Positions 23,643 to 35,661 of a stretch of DNA of 64,000 bases are shown in pieces. The translations under genes were made by a program, and so were the position numbers. A model generated the notes under the pieces. It searched no databases and had not been told where the DNA came from. It was given only the letters and a program-made list of their open reading frames with translations. The DNA is from Bisporella sp. PMI_857 (lineage: Eukaryota > Ascomycota > Leotiomycetes > Helotiales > Helotiaceae): positions 62,001-126,000 of the forward strand of contig JAJSPD010000052.1 of NCBI GenBank assembly GCA_021307315.1, read 5' to 3'. Position 1 is the first letter of the stretch; the number at the start of each line of letters is the position of its first letter.

Positions 23643-26522
23643 TTAAATGACATCAGTCATTACACATTCAGTCTTCTGCCAACCTGAAGTGCCCTTGACC
23701 CACTCAACGGTTGGAAAATCGCGGTCATTCCTTCTCATCTGGATCACCTTTTCAATGCCATCTAGTCCCCTAACCCTCATATTGAATACTGGATCCGTTA
23801 GCAAAGAATCAAAGACCGTTGAAAGAAATTCAACTGACAAGCGTTGGCTGGTGTGGTCTTTGCAGCCTTGAAAAATGAATCTAGGTCGAGGGTTTGACAG
23901 CCGTTGAGCTCAGTAACGAATTGGGCCATGCTTAACCCACTATTATACCCATTCGCTGGGGAACCCCTCTGTGTATCGGAGATGTATACATCACTAGGCG
24001 TGCGAACTTGTTGTCTCACACTGAACATGGGTGCTTGCAGCACCATACCACAGAAGCACAGCGCCCGTTGGATATCGAAACTGTCAGCAGCGCTTGTTCG
24101 AAGCTGTAGTTTTTGTTCGACACCATGACGTACCATTTCCGCTTCGAGAGTCTCCTGGCACAAACTGTCATCGAACTCAGTAAAACGGGTGATGAGATTG
24201 CCGTTCAAGGTCAAAATCACATCTCCTTCGATAAGCGCATGACTTGCGCTATTAGAATGAAGGATACGCCTCTCCACAACGAACAGTTGATGGTGTGTAG
24301 GACGCTTTGCTATCTTCTCAAGCCACACTTCTGAGACTTTCATATCACGGGCGGTATTGATCGTAATTGGCCGGAGTTCAACACCGAGTGTACGGCAGTA
24401 AGGCTGCTTGCCCATTTGAAGATGTTCGATGACTGACCAAAGGCTTGAAATCGGGAGGCCTCTATGATAATACTTGTCTTGGGTACAGTCGGAACTATCT
24501 AGATAGCAGGACCAGAGTGCCCGGACTGTACCGCCCACATCCACAAGAACACCACTTGAACAGCTGCTACCAAGAGCACTCTCAATGATGTAAGTCTCGG
24601 TATTGATAACTCGCTCTTTGGGACAGCAAGAGCTCGCGACGAGATCTAGCGTGCCAACCTCGATCACAGAAGTGGCAATAGAACGAATCTTTCCTTGGCT
24701 GTTCATTCCCACAAGCCAGATCGGAGCGTTATTTTGTAGAACAGTTGAGCTCATGTCGATACTTTGAACAGAACCGTGTATAAGAGCAGGATCATACTTG
24801 ATAATTGTATAACCGTGCTCACGGCTTTGCCAAAAGAACGTCGCCGAGATAGTGACAGATTGTGCAAATATGATAGAGATGTCGCAAAGGCTATTCGGAA
24901 CCGTTACTTGTGAAACGTAGACCAAGCCTTTCTTAGCATCAAGTACGACCCCTCCGGATCGCCGTGGCTTAAAAAAGGAATTCAGACAGATTGGCAAGTA
25001 GCATGTAACCTCGACAAAAGACCGTTCTATTCCTTGAATGAAATTCGGAACGTTCTGAAGCGGTGGAAACGTGACCGGCAAACAGACAGGCGACAACTTG
25101 GCAACGGGACTATAGCTTTTCGAATCCCAGAGTCCGGTCTCGTCGTTCACAATAGCTTCCTCCATCGTTGACCAATGGTGATCATTGGTCACGGTCACTC
25201 TCTCCAGGATATCTGGGGCTCCTAATCTTTTGTATGTGACGATAACTCTCTTTTAATCTGGAATCTCCTTCCAGACTCGGATAAAGGAATCTAGGCATGG
25301 CACATCTTGGCCGTCGATGCTGACTATAAGACTGTCGTAATACAAGTCCTTGAAAGATCCATCAGGATCACAGACAAAAACCCCACGACAGGCAACTCCA
25401 TAACGTCGAGCCACTTGGTATGACAAGTCATTGAAGCGAGCTCCTGCAACTGATACATAGCGTTTTGGAGTAATGTCGAAGAGATTCTCCACCCTAACTT
25501 CAACCTCAATGTTATTACCACCACGCTGCAGTACAATTTTGAGAGACTCATTGACACTCGAGTCCAATATATCATCGTGCCGACTGAACTCCGTAAGATG
25601 CTCTCCTTTGAATAGCAATAAGACGTCCCCGACTTTCAGTATTGAATCTGACGGGCCGTTTGGGAGTATGCGCTCGACTACAAGCATCCCGACTCCTGCT
25701 GGAAAAGCTTCCCGATAGATCTTCTCCCATTCCGCAGTCAGACCAACGCACTTATTGTAGGGCATAAGTCTCCACTGACATTGTATCGTCCCTCGTGTAA
25801 TAGGTTTATTCTCCCGCAGACATTGAAGAGCGCGTGCTACCCTGTCGAGCGGGAGAAAGTAATCGGTTTCTGCCTTGTCAACCCGGCCGCCAGCTTGTAT
25901 ACCGACAGCGAACCCATCAATATTGACAACTGGACTACCCGAGCTTCCACCTACCGCCCCCATTGCAGCCTGAAGATAATACGTATTGAAGTCGTTATAA
26001 CCTGACCCGTAGTCCGGTGCATCCCTATCTATCCTGCTAATCACTCCCGAATGAACGCTGAGTGTCTCAGCAGCATCGTTCCCGATGATTCGAACTTCTT
26101 CGCCAACTACAGCCAGGTCAGGCCGGAGTGGTATCGCTTTTATGGGCATGTGTTTGAGCGCCTTAATATCAAACTGAAGAAAGCCAAAGTCGTGAACTGG
26201 GTCGGAATATATAGGTGAGCAGACAAGTTCTTCGTGATTTTGAAATACAAGTGACCCCCAAAAAGTTGCGGTCACTGGTCCTACTATGTGGCGGTTTGTG
26301 GCTATCACGCTGTAAACCTATAAGCACAGTTTGACCATATTAGAATAAGTAGAGATACCCTAGCTCTTCGTCGATTATGAAGCCAGTACCTTCACCGCCA
26401 TGCGCTTCCTCAGTATCGTACGCTCTTGTTCGGCAAAATGTGACCTTGGTGACTGCTGGAAAAATTTCTTCAAGTGTGCGCCGCCATCTTGATTCTCTTG
26501 TGGAAATTTCGATGTTCGCCAT
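23643..26522 (-). pseudogene. Nma111-type HtrA serine protease with one internal stop
   Basis: This belongs to the Nma111/Ynm3 family of nuclear pro-apoptotic HtrA proteases, which carry two protease-like halves with PDZ domains. The model complement(join(23643..23788, 23839..26309, 26359..26522)) is 2781 nt with consistent phases (introns 49 and 50 bp). The catalytic triad is present: H62 (TNRH), D95 (DPVHDFG) and S178 (GGSSGSP). PDZ segments follow ([31 protein letters not shown]), then the degenerate second half (ALGSSCSSGVLVDVGGTVRA). Codon 407 is TAA (25255-25253), after IPD, with the frame continuing cleanly for about 520 codons. The first exon is short for the family, so an upstream exon may be missing. 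As read, it ends after the first protease and PDZ half, which could still fold. Confidence 0.85.
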
Positions 26523-27600
26523 ATCGCATGAAAATTCCAGACTTTGATTAAGTTTGCGTCAGAGAGCAGATGTTTGCGTAGTAGAGCGAGATATGTCTAT
26601 GAACGTAAGTATAAAGATAAATGTCAATTAAAGACAGTCGTAGCCTCGCTTCCTGAAAAGGTGCCACAAATTTTCATGCCCTAGACTCTCAATTAGCCTG
26701 AAGCACGGAAGTAATATTTGCCTAATGGAGTAGTAATTCTCATACGTACCAGCCCTCGTCTTCTTCGAGAAAAGCAGCCCTGTGCCACCTCATGCAGGCT
26801 TAGCTCTCTATCCGGGCGTAGAGTCGGTGAGAGCATTCGCTAAGCCTAACCCTGTATCTTTATATGTTACTGTAAGAGGTTTCTGGAGGATCCTGTCTGT
26901 GCCCCAATTACGATATATGATGCAGGAGCCTCTGCAGCCAACAAAGGCAGCTGGTTTCTGTGGAGATACGTGGACTAGGCAAAAGATTTGTTTCCGCTGG
27001 GATCCCCTCTCGTGTAGGAGCCGACTGGCGAGGCCCTCGCATAGTTTACACATCGTGGCGTCGTGGGCAGCGTGCATGTAACCATAAGCAGTATTATCTA
27101 GGGTACCAATCTTAGAACGGAATATTTCCCACCACAGTAACTATTAATAAGTTACACAAAATGAAACAGGGTTATACGGATGAACTAGATCCTAAATCTT
27201 TGAAGAGATTTTCTTCTAACGTCTATCCCTGCGTGCCGAGACGCACCCTGTAACGAGACAAAACGTAGGTACTTCGAGTTCAAGCGACTTAAAATCTGTG
27301 AACGAATAAAAACTTCTATTTATTTTTATTTCAGTCGTATTATATACCTCTCCGGAACACTCCTGACCCATTAATTCCGAAAATTCTCACCGCGTCGTCG
27401 CCGCCCACCTAAATTATAGAGAGCCTCTTATTATAGTATGGTAGGACCCCTCGACCCGGGACACCACTATTAAGCTCTTTTCCCTTTTTAAACTCATGGA
27501 ACTATTAGATATGGATTTCCGAGTTCTATCGCGATGCTAAAAAGTCAATGCCAGTGTTGTGGCGGCCAGAGCACGTTATGTCACACGACGTCGCCACAAA
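26523..27600. other. Intergenic, no gene seen
   Basis: Includes the presumed promoter of the Nma111-type gene. The frames at 26782-27081 (both strands) overlap each other and have no family resemblance. Confidence 0.5.
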
Positions 27601-27608
27601 GGATGATA

Positions 27609-28302
27609 TTACCTCAGGCACTCAGGCCATAATGCTCGTGCCTAAGGCACCGGAGCACGTATCTAATCCGTGTTCACGTGCAGTCCTCGAGCAAATGGCC
27701 TGAGGTCCCTGTCCAACCTGCACACTGCTCTGCGGAAATTTTGTACCTTTTTTTCGCGATTCTAAAGACTACCTTGTTACGTATCCATTAATAACCAGAT
27801 TAAAACATATCGCCTGTGTCCCAAAATTTGATCAATTGTGCATTAAGCAATATTTTGTTTAAATATTAATTTTTTACTCGCACTTTATTTTGTGGCTTGT
27901 AAAAAATGCTGATATGTCGTGACCTTTACCGCATCGGAATCCTCATTCATTAGTAGGCGTATACTTGTACTTTGGACTAGTTGGGTGGGGTAAAGAGATG
28001 ACCAGGGTTAAACTGCGCACTCTGACGACACAAGTCTTGAGCTGATATAGCTCAAAATTTAATCAGATATAGAACAAAAGTAGGCGAATTGAACGATTCT
28101 ATTTAATTTACTGGATACCTTGTGGTTGTGGTTGAAAATGAGTTTTAAGATTGAGTCTATTTCGTGGAAAAAAACTCCGCACGCGTCCAAAAACCATGAC
28201 AGGATCCTCAGGCCATTTACTCGAGGACTGCACGTGCACACCGATTAGATACGTGCTCCGGTGCCTTAGGCACGAGCATTATGGCCTGAGTGCCTGAGGT
28301 AA
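27609..28302. mobile_element. Non-autonomous hAT-like element with 97-bp terminal inverted repeats
   Basis: Two nearly identical 94-bp units in inverted orientation (27612-27705 and 28206-28299), each extended by TTA/TAA at its outer edge, enclose about 500 bp of AT-rich non-coding DNA. The outer ends read TTACCTCAGGCACTCAGGCC and its complement. The flanks are GGATGATA (27601-27608) and GGATGGTA (28303-28310), an 8-bp direct repeat with one mismatch, as expected for hAT insertion. Each 94-bp unit is itself bounded by inverted CCTCAGG/CCTGAGG. No transposase is present. Confidence 0.8.
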
Positions 28303-28310
28303 GGATGGTA

Positions 28311-29507
28311 CCTCCTCCAATCAAGTGATCAAGGATCCTGGTCAGCGACGGTGTGGTTATAGGAATCTTGGTAAAATTGTAATAAAATCTGTGGCAGCGA
28401 AACGTGTGGCTGCGACGTTTGTGGCCGGACAAGATCTTGCCGGAAAATCCCGCTTCCCGACATCTTCCGAGCAGTCCCTCTTTCAGCGACCTTGGATGCC
28501 TTCATAACCGTCCCGTCCCCTTAATCCCCACCTACAGCATCTTACTGCGCTTTATCTTTGTAGAAGCCGGCATCTCAACAACAACGGAACAACTTGTCCT
28601 AGAATCCAGTCTGTAGTGGGTAAGGTTTCCAATAAAATGAAGCGTCCTTCGCGTTCTGTCTGCCTTCGCCATGCAAGTGGCTGGCCAGGTTACGCTACGA
28701 TACAGCCTCGTCGGCGGCGTCTACGACCATGACTGCATATCTGTCGGTCCAAACGGTATTGCAATACTTTGTAGTGATAGACGTTGTTGTTATTCTCTAT
28801 CTAAGCGCTATTAACGTCATGATCCTTCTGGCTGCATTCTCTGATGTCACTGTGAAGCACTTCATCAATCATGACTTACTCAGAGACCTCGTAAGCCATA
28901 CTCGGGATTCCCTGTTGGCATGGCCGTCGTCAGCATTGGAGCAAAATACGGTAAAGTCCTGAAAGATATGGCTCTGGATGCGGGCTTGTATCAATAGCAA
29001 GTTTTTGACATGGTCACCTCTCCTGCTAACCACCACTCACAGCTATTTCAATCCATAATTAGAGAGAGGGACAAGATGACAGATTAGCATAGCCGAAAGC
29101 AACGAGCGCGGACATGGTATGTTATTTCGATTTCAAGACAAGCTCTTGAGCTCGTGGAGATATTAATAGCGGATGGAGGTTGATGGAGCGTCTGCGATAA
29201 TTACGTGAATTGGATAGCCCATGGTCACGGAAGGTAAGAGCCCTGGGGCGCAAACGTCTTCGAGATCCAATTTGAAGCAGTTCTGTGACTGGCAGAAGCA
29301 CCTTGCTTGTAGAGCTGGTCTCAGCGAGAATTCTTTACGTACTTAGGATGGATGTTGGAGTACGCTAGTTTGGTCAAACACAGAATGAGTTGGGAAAGGA
29401 AAAAGTCCTACTTTTGAAGGCGTATATGTCGTGCAAAACAGCCGCTTATTGTATTTAACATCACATCTTCAATGCATATTTTTCAAACTGTTGGACAGGA
29501 ATTGAAA
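28311..29507. other. Intergenic, no gene seen
   Basis: Only short frames. The plus-strand frame at 28729-28962 is hydrophobic but has no other support. Confidence 0.45.
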
Positions 29508-29876
29508 TTAGTCGTCGATTTGCCGGCGGTCTTGGAGTGAATCGGTGATATCAATCGCTTCATTGCCATTCTTTCCAAGCATGACATGATTACCGCGCTC
29601 GAAATGAAAATTAAGCACCGCTTTGCCCAAGTTCCAACTTAGCCTTTGAACATAAAAAGTCCATTGCATTCTACACAGGAGAAAATTTTCTTGATGCCAG
29701 GTACTATGTATCCAAACAATTGTTGCTCCAATTTCCTGCTGAATATCGCTTCGAGTTGGTATTACAAATGACTCACACGGAAATGTCCCCGGTTTTCTAA
29801 CTTGTATATACAACACAATATCATCGTTTAGAGCAAGAACGGCCTCGTTAAACGAGTAAACACTAGCAATCGTCAA
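29508..29876 (-). CDS. Hypothetical 122-residue ORF
   Basis: An open ATG-to-stop frame of 122 codons reading in a protein-like way (ALNDDIVLYIQVRKPG, WIHSTWHQENFLL). No domain is recognised, no intron is evident, and it lies just downstream of the broken coiled-coil gene. It could equally be a chance frame or part of that relic. Confidence 0.25.
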   Translation of the reverse strand: MTIASVYSFNEAVLALNDDIVLYIQVRKPGTFPCESFVIPTRSDIQQEIGATIVWIHSTWHQENFLLCRMQWTFYVQRLSWNLGKAVLNFHFERGNHVMLGKNGNEAIDITDSLQDRRQIDD

Positions 29877-29997
29877 TATCCGAAGAGTTGTCCACCTCGT
29901 ACTCCCTAGGTTTCAACGTCTCAAATTTCCTCAATAAGGCGGCCATCCAAACCTTCCCCTTTTCTCCCTCCGATTCGGCATGCGACAACGTCGCATT

Positions 29998-31183
29998 CTT
30001 TCACTTTTCGCCTCCTTTCAGCCTCTCAACCTCCTTTTCAGCCTTCTTCTTCACCTCGGCCAGCTTTCTCTTCGCATTCTCGATTTCCATACTGCACTCT
30101 CCATCCCTAAGGAGCTGATGTGCGGCACGTTCACATTGGCCCTGGCTCCATTCCAATCCTTTGTCTAGTTCGTCGAAAATACCTGGGGCGTCTTCAATCC
30201 CACTCCGTTCGTATCCTCTCGGCAATCTGGAGCCGAGTGTAGTACTCAAATTATCCGCTGTAAGAGCTGTACGCCCCATGTTCCTGGTCGACGCGAATCT
30301 CAGTTTCGCTATCGAGAGATCTTGTAGGTTTTCAGTATCGGAGTTCCCAGTATCCCTTACTGCCAAACTCTCCTCTTGGTTTCCTGAAGAAAATTCTTCT
30401 GCGGTGCAATTAGTTTTCCTGTATTGCGCTGTACTTCAAACCCTTGCTTATCATCATCGTCATTATCGTCATCCATCTCCTGCACGGCCGCCCTCATATC
30501 TATCATCCGCCTGCATCTTCCCCTTCCTCATTGCGTTTCGACTCCCCCTGATAAACTTCACCAACTCCACAAAAGTCGTCTGCACCGCACTATCATAATA
30601 CACCGTAACCATGGATCGGTTTCCGTATTTCGGCGCTACAGATTCTCCTAATGTAAAAGATCCCGTTTTGCGTTTCTGCGCATTCGCCCCGCCAAGTCGT
30701 CCTTGTCCTGGAGTTGTGGGCTGAGAGACTTGTTGTGTCGACATTAATCTTATAGGGAGTGGATTCGAGCTGGCCCCTGGAGGGAGTGGAGCAGTGCATG
30801 CCGCAGCAAGAGAATTTGGACGTTGTTCGCTGGTAGAAACCACATTCTGATTCGATTTGGGGAGGTTACACGGGTTTGTCGGAATATCGCCAAAGGCATC
30901 AGCATCCTTTGAAAGAAAAGGGTTACTGTTGCCATCTTTCGGCTGGAGAGACTCGGTAGAGCCTTTGGCTTTTAATGAGCGCGTGAGCGGACGTTGATCG
31001 TTTGTTAGTCGAGCGAGCTCGATTTGGCGGGATGCTATTTGGCCGTTGAGTTCGTCGAGGCTGGCGGTTCATTCGGGGACCAACTTGCAAAGTGATTGTA
31101 GAGCTTCTAACGTCGACAAAGTGTTCGCCATAGGAGATACGTTGGCGACGAGCGGGCAGAATCGAAGGCAATAAACCTATCAC
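29998..31183 (-). pseudogene. Unnamed coiled-coil family, copy 2, multiply broken
   Basis: Same family as 15905-16792. In minus-strand order the pieces are: a Lys/Arg- and Ser-rich N-terminal part with SNPFLSKDADAFGDIP (about 31180-30850, partly out of frame), a Pro-rich linker with NPLPIRLMSTQQVSQPTTPG, KRKTGSFTLGES, TVYYDSAVQTTFVELVKFI and RNAMRKGKMQA (30843-30469), a run of acidic residues, then after further frame changes APGIFDELDKGLEWSQGQC and IENAKRKLAEVKKKAEKEVE (30366-30001). The C-terminal Lys/Glu heptads predict a coiled coil. At least three frame changes or stops are present. The biochemical role is unknown. Confidence 0.6.
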
Positions 31184-32621
31184 CTATTAGAAGGGAAGTA
31201 CATCAGAAGGATATTAAAGTCGAACAAGAAGATTATTCCGAATTAACAGTGCGTTATGGTTGTAGGATCTTAGACATTGGGATTCGCGTGCCTTTTCGAG
31301 ACGGAGTGTGTATGAATGAGACGGACAACGGGGGATTTTGACTCGAGAAAGTGATCGATCTGGAAACTGACCAGGGGGCTTGCGCCAACGACCACCTCCC
31401 CGGCTCCCCGTTCCGCCTACCTTGCTCTCTTGCCGCCCTCTGCCTTACCTACCGCTTCTACATCCACGGCTATCATCATTATCAGTTTCATTTTCCTCGG
31501 GTTCACCACGTCTCACAAGTACAAGTAGCATCAGGCCCCGCTCATTTCAAATCACCAATTACGCCTCAGCCTAGAAGAGCAGCTCAAGCTCGGGACTGGC
31601 CGTATAAAGGGGTGAGAAGGAACCTGGCAGCTTCGTATTTGCTGTATTTGTTGATAGAGAGATCGTACTTAAAAGGTGGACTGCTGGATAGTTGGTCAAT
31701 TTGTGGAAATGACGCTTCTGGCTTGTAGCTGCTGAACCAGCCAGAATTTTGTTCTACACGGGGGCAATCCAAAACTTTTGGTCTTTACCTTGGAGTTATT
31801 GACACTCGGCACAAGCGACGACCCGGGGGAAAGTACCCGCATGTCTCTCCGAGAGACTAATACAGTCTGATAATATCCCACAAGTGAGGAACAAGGAACA
31901 ATGCCCCGTCCACTAGTGCAAGCATCTATGCAACAATGAGCGCATGGTCGGGATGGGGGGATATCATCCTGCAGTTAATATTTCTCGCTCTATTCTTTGG
32001 TTCGAGCATCAACTAATATCCACCGACTTCTTCCAGCCAGCATCAAAATTTCCTTTGCAGATACTTCCAAGCTCTGCCATTGACGGCCGGCGAGTCTCTC
32101 GGAGCCATCTGGCACCATCACCGCCCGCTGGCCTGAAAGACGACCCAATTCAGTACTGGATCTCGTCATCAAAAGGACTTCTCCACAGGACCACGCTATT
32201 ATTCCCTTACATCCTCGGTTTCTGGGAAACCAACGTCTCGAGGTGCTTCAGTCAACTCCCTAAATTTGGTGTCAAGCTTAGCAACTACCAGCAGATTTGA
32301 GAGGGTCAATTTTCGTCCTTTGGGACTTCCGTGGTTACAAGATCAGACGCGATGTCCCGCCTTCCATCTTGCTCAATTCTTAGCAACGATCAAAGCATTA
32401 CCTTACCACCAATACAATCGAGAGATGAGTCACAGGCGTGCCAACCAGGAGTAGAATAGCAAGAGCCAAATTGCCAACAACTACGCCTTTCCCATAGTGT
32501 GCCTCCGTCTTGATTACCAACTAGAGAAGGCTAGAGAACGTCGGCGCCGACGTGGAAGTCGGGGGGAGGGGGGGAGGGTGTGGCATTCCATACTGAACCC
32601 GATTGAGCCAAATGGTCGCCA
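31184..32621. other. Intergenic, no gene supported
   Basis: Open frames at 31351-31728 and 31944-32300 are Ser/Pro-rich or mixed and lack family resemblance. This may include the degraded 5' end of the bZIP relic that follows. A G-rich run lies near 32563-32576. Confidence 0.45.
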
Positions 32622-33760
32622 GTGCTACCTTTCCAAAATGGTCCCGATATAGCAACTGGTTCACCTCTTTCAGCCGTTGACCCAGTACCGCCTCCTACTT
32701 CGACAGTACATGCGTTTTCCGGTCAGAAACAGTTCTCTAACACATTACCGAGAGCAGATAAGAACACTAGAACAATTGCTCGAGGCGCCTGTAGGATTTT
32801 GACCCTGGAGTTCCCTTTGCAAGCTACCGGCCACCGAGCTGCCGTTTACGAAGATTCAAGAAGCCTGCCTTTCTCACCAGCAAGCGGACGGGAATGGACG
32901 GCTAAATTGAGACCATTCAGCTCTTCTTTGATACCTGAAGCGCTCACACCACTTACTTAATTAAGTGAACAGCATTATGAATCCCCATCAAGCTCATGGT
33001 ATTTGACAGATGCTTTGCATGTTTGTGGGGTACCATACAAGCACCAGTAAGGAGACCGCTTTCGCAGAGTGATAGCTCTAAGTAATTCAGCGAGTTCATG
33101 CAATCTAACTTCTACTCAGACTTCGCCAGCTTCTAGTTCGTATAGCAAAGTGGGACGGCGACCGCAACCAAGTAATTTGGATTCCTCAGAACTGTCATTG
33201 GTGATAACGGTGAAGCAGGAAGGTGTGATGCAATCTCAAGGGCGGCCTGAATGTCTGCATGTCACTGCTGTTACTAAGTCTCAATACAGCTCTTTCCTTT
33301 CCTGGAGTGCAGTCATCTCGAAGCAGACGTCGGCATCAAATCCCATTCAAATCATGACAATTACCACGTCCAAAGGCTCGTACGATTTGCCAGTAGATGT
33401 ACTCGCAGCGCCGCGGGTAGCTGACGAGAAGCGCTCGCCAACGCGGGAGTTTCAGCGCCATTCCGCTAACACCGAAAGGGAAAAGAAAACGAAGCGAACA
33501 ACACCGTCGGAAGGCAGGAGAGGAGAATCAAATAACTGGAACAGGAAAGGGACTTCTACCGACGTGACAGAGACGACTCCGTGATGTGGTGTTCAAAACC
33601 CCTGGTTCGGAGCACCACTCTAGGTGGGGACCTTCAAGTCCCAAGTCTATGCTATCGTCTCCCATCTGGTGAAGCTTCTCTACAGCCAGTGCAATATTCT
33701 GGCCCTTACGTATCCCTCAAACCATGTGGCAGAACAATTTCGTGGAGAAATAGGTGACGT
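32622..33760 (+). pseudogene. bZIP transcription factor relic
   Basis: An N-terminal low-complexity region (32622-32960, then 33069-33430) leads to a fungal bZIP domain. VDVLAAPRVADEKR is followed, after a 1-nt loss near 33435, by NAGVSAPFR, a TAA (33467-33469), then HRKGKENEANNTVGRQERRI, a second TAA (33533-33535), and LEQERDFYRRDRD. Fungal bZIP basic regions of this kind read RNAGASARFRxRRKxKE, so the first stop sits where Gln (CAA) is expected, fitting a C-to-T change; the leucine zipper region follows. The protein would have bound DNA as a dimer; as read it cannot. The frame peters out by about 33760. Confidence 0.8.
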
Positions 33761-35661
33761 TCAGACAAGTATCATGGACCCATCTTCCGATCTGGGAGTC
33801 GGTGAGTACAGTACAATGCCCCAAGGGGTACAAGAAGGCTATATGTTCGGACATCCGCATAATGGAGCAGAAGAATATCATAGACAATCATGAATTTCTA
33901 CCTTGGTTCTCGGTCCTCAAATGCGAAGTTCACACTAATCTTTGTGTATATGCTCTCCATTTTAGTGACCTTTGCTGCCAAGGAACATCTTAGCCCATGC
34001 TTTGAGTTCGTCCTCTGTTGTAAATGCAGATGTGATCGTAAATCTGTCCTTGATTTCGAAAGCGAGTCTAGCATCGAGAATGGCTCTGCAACATTTGTTA
34101 AGAGGATGTGACTGAAGTGCAGAGAGTAGCTTACAGGCCGCCTTGTTTAAACTTACTCTCTGTCTCCTTACAGTCAGTATGTTTCAAGGCAGCAGAAGGG
34201 ACTTCCCACAAGCCATTTTCTGCGCGGACAGCAGGCGACGAGAGTAGCTGTGAACTGCCCCAGTACGCAGCTCGTGATCCAACGCTCCACAACTGAACAA
34301 TTAGGACGCGCAAACCAGCCTTCGCACCACAATTTCGGAACACCCGGGCTGTATTTAAGGAGCGAATCTAACTTGACTCAACGTTGCCATCAGCCTCTTG
34401 CGCATACAGTCACCGTTTCGTCCTATATTTCTGTCGTTCCACCAGTATCGCCTTAATCTATCAACAACCAAATTCACCATCCTGTACATGGCGTCAACCA
34501 CGTTCGCGCTTGTGGATACAAAGAAGTCAATTCTAGAAGATGGGTTCTTTTCTATGTATACTCGGTGGTAGGAGAACACATCTTGGACATGCAGCAGAAG
34601 GACTTTCCCAGTGTAGCCAACAGTACAGTCTCGAGGAGAAATACGGTACGGTTTGATTAGTAATAAAAAATGTCTGCATTTTTACGGGGGTACGTACAGG
34701 CCGTGTGGCCGTATACTGGCTGTATTTTCAAAATATTGTACGGAATACACCAAAAAATATCCCTGTAAAAATTTCTCTTGGCGTTTATGCAGTACAGCCA
34801 TTAGCGTATGGCCCGAGCTTTTGTACGGCCGTACGTACTACTGGCTACACTGGACTTTCCCTTCGCATCGGAATATGGCCTGGAATTCTGCAAGCTCAAC
34901 TTCCCTGACGATACGGTTGGTAAAGGGGAAAGATGTTCCTATGCTTACTAACTGTTGGAGCGTAATTATCCGATCCATACTCGAATCCTTCTTCCCATGG
35001 TCCGGTCTTGGACTTTGTCTAAAATACAACAACGATCCAGGCCATATCTTTTCCTTTAGGAAGATCACTTCGCCGTTTACTCTATTGGAGGTTGCTTCTC
35101 AAAGTTATATAAAAGGCCGCTTAAGTAAGAAATGGGGTCTCCGTGAAGCTCGCCAGGGAAGACGGTTGAAACAAATAACTACGGATATTCGGGATATCAA
35201 GCAGGAATTAGAGGATAAAATGGCAGTTCTCATGCAGCCTGAGAAAATGTATTCTACGGATAGAAACATTTTTAAGACATTAAGCTCAAGGAGTAACTTA
35301 GTGGCGCATTCGGAAAATTGTGTTTAAAATTTTATCTATATTCATCTCACCTTGTTGAACAAAATTCACACGTGCTTTAAAAGGACCATCTGATCATGTG
35401 ATATACTTCTGATAACCGCATGTAAAAGGTCATCTTTCCAAACTCCAGGTCATCAGCCTATTATTAAAATTGAGATTAGAGTAATATTACTGTACATACT
35501 GTATTATACTCCGATATCATCTTTTTCGTCTACACTAGCGTTGCGCCAACTGGACTATTACATGGAAGCTGACCATCCATTCTGCAACAGTACATAAGAC
35601 TTCAATAGTCCTTGATTCCAGACGTAGGCTTTCTCCCCATATCCGCCAATACGTTCTCAGT
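33761..35661. other. Intergenic with an unassigned open frame
   Basis: The plus-strand frame 34653-35327 (224 codons) overlaps a probable small inverted-repeat element at its start, and its remaining part (QGRRLKQITTDIRDIKQELE, basic and helical) has no family I know. It is not counted as a gene. The segment from about 35340 to 35661 would hold the MFS promoter. Confidence 0.4.
34689..34841. mobile_element. Possible small inverted-repeat element
   Basis: The left end GGTACGTACAGGCCG and the right end, read on the other strand as GTAGTACGTACGGCCG, are similar. Inner segments GGCCGTATACTGGCTGTA and GGCCATACGCTAATGGCTGTA also pair with gaps. About 150 bp in total, AT-rich in the middle. The repeats are imperfect and no clear target duplication was found. 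Confidence 0.35.

Noticed and set aside
26782..27081. Open frames of about 90-99 codons on both strands
   Set aside because: They are mutual shadows and neither has motif or codon-pattern support.
29508..29876. A 122-codon frame considered as a fragment of the neighbouring coiled-coil relic
   Set aside because: No shared blocks with the related copy at 15905-16792, so it is listed only as a low-confidence hypothetical.
34653..35327. A 224-codon plus-strand frame before the MFS gene
   Set aside because: Its first third falls inside a probable miniature inverted-repeat element and the rest has no family or start support.
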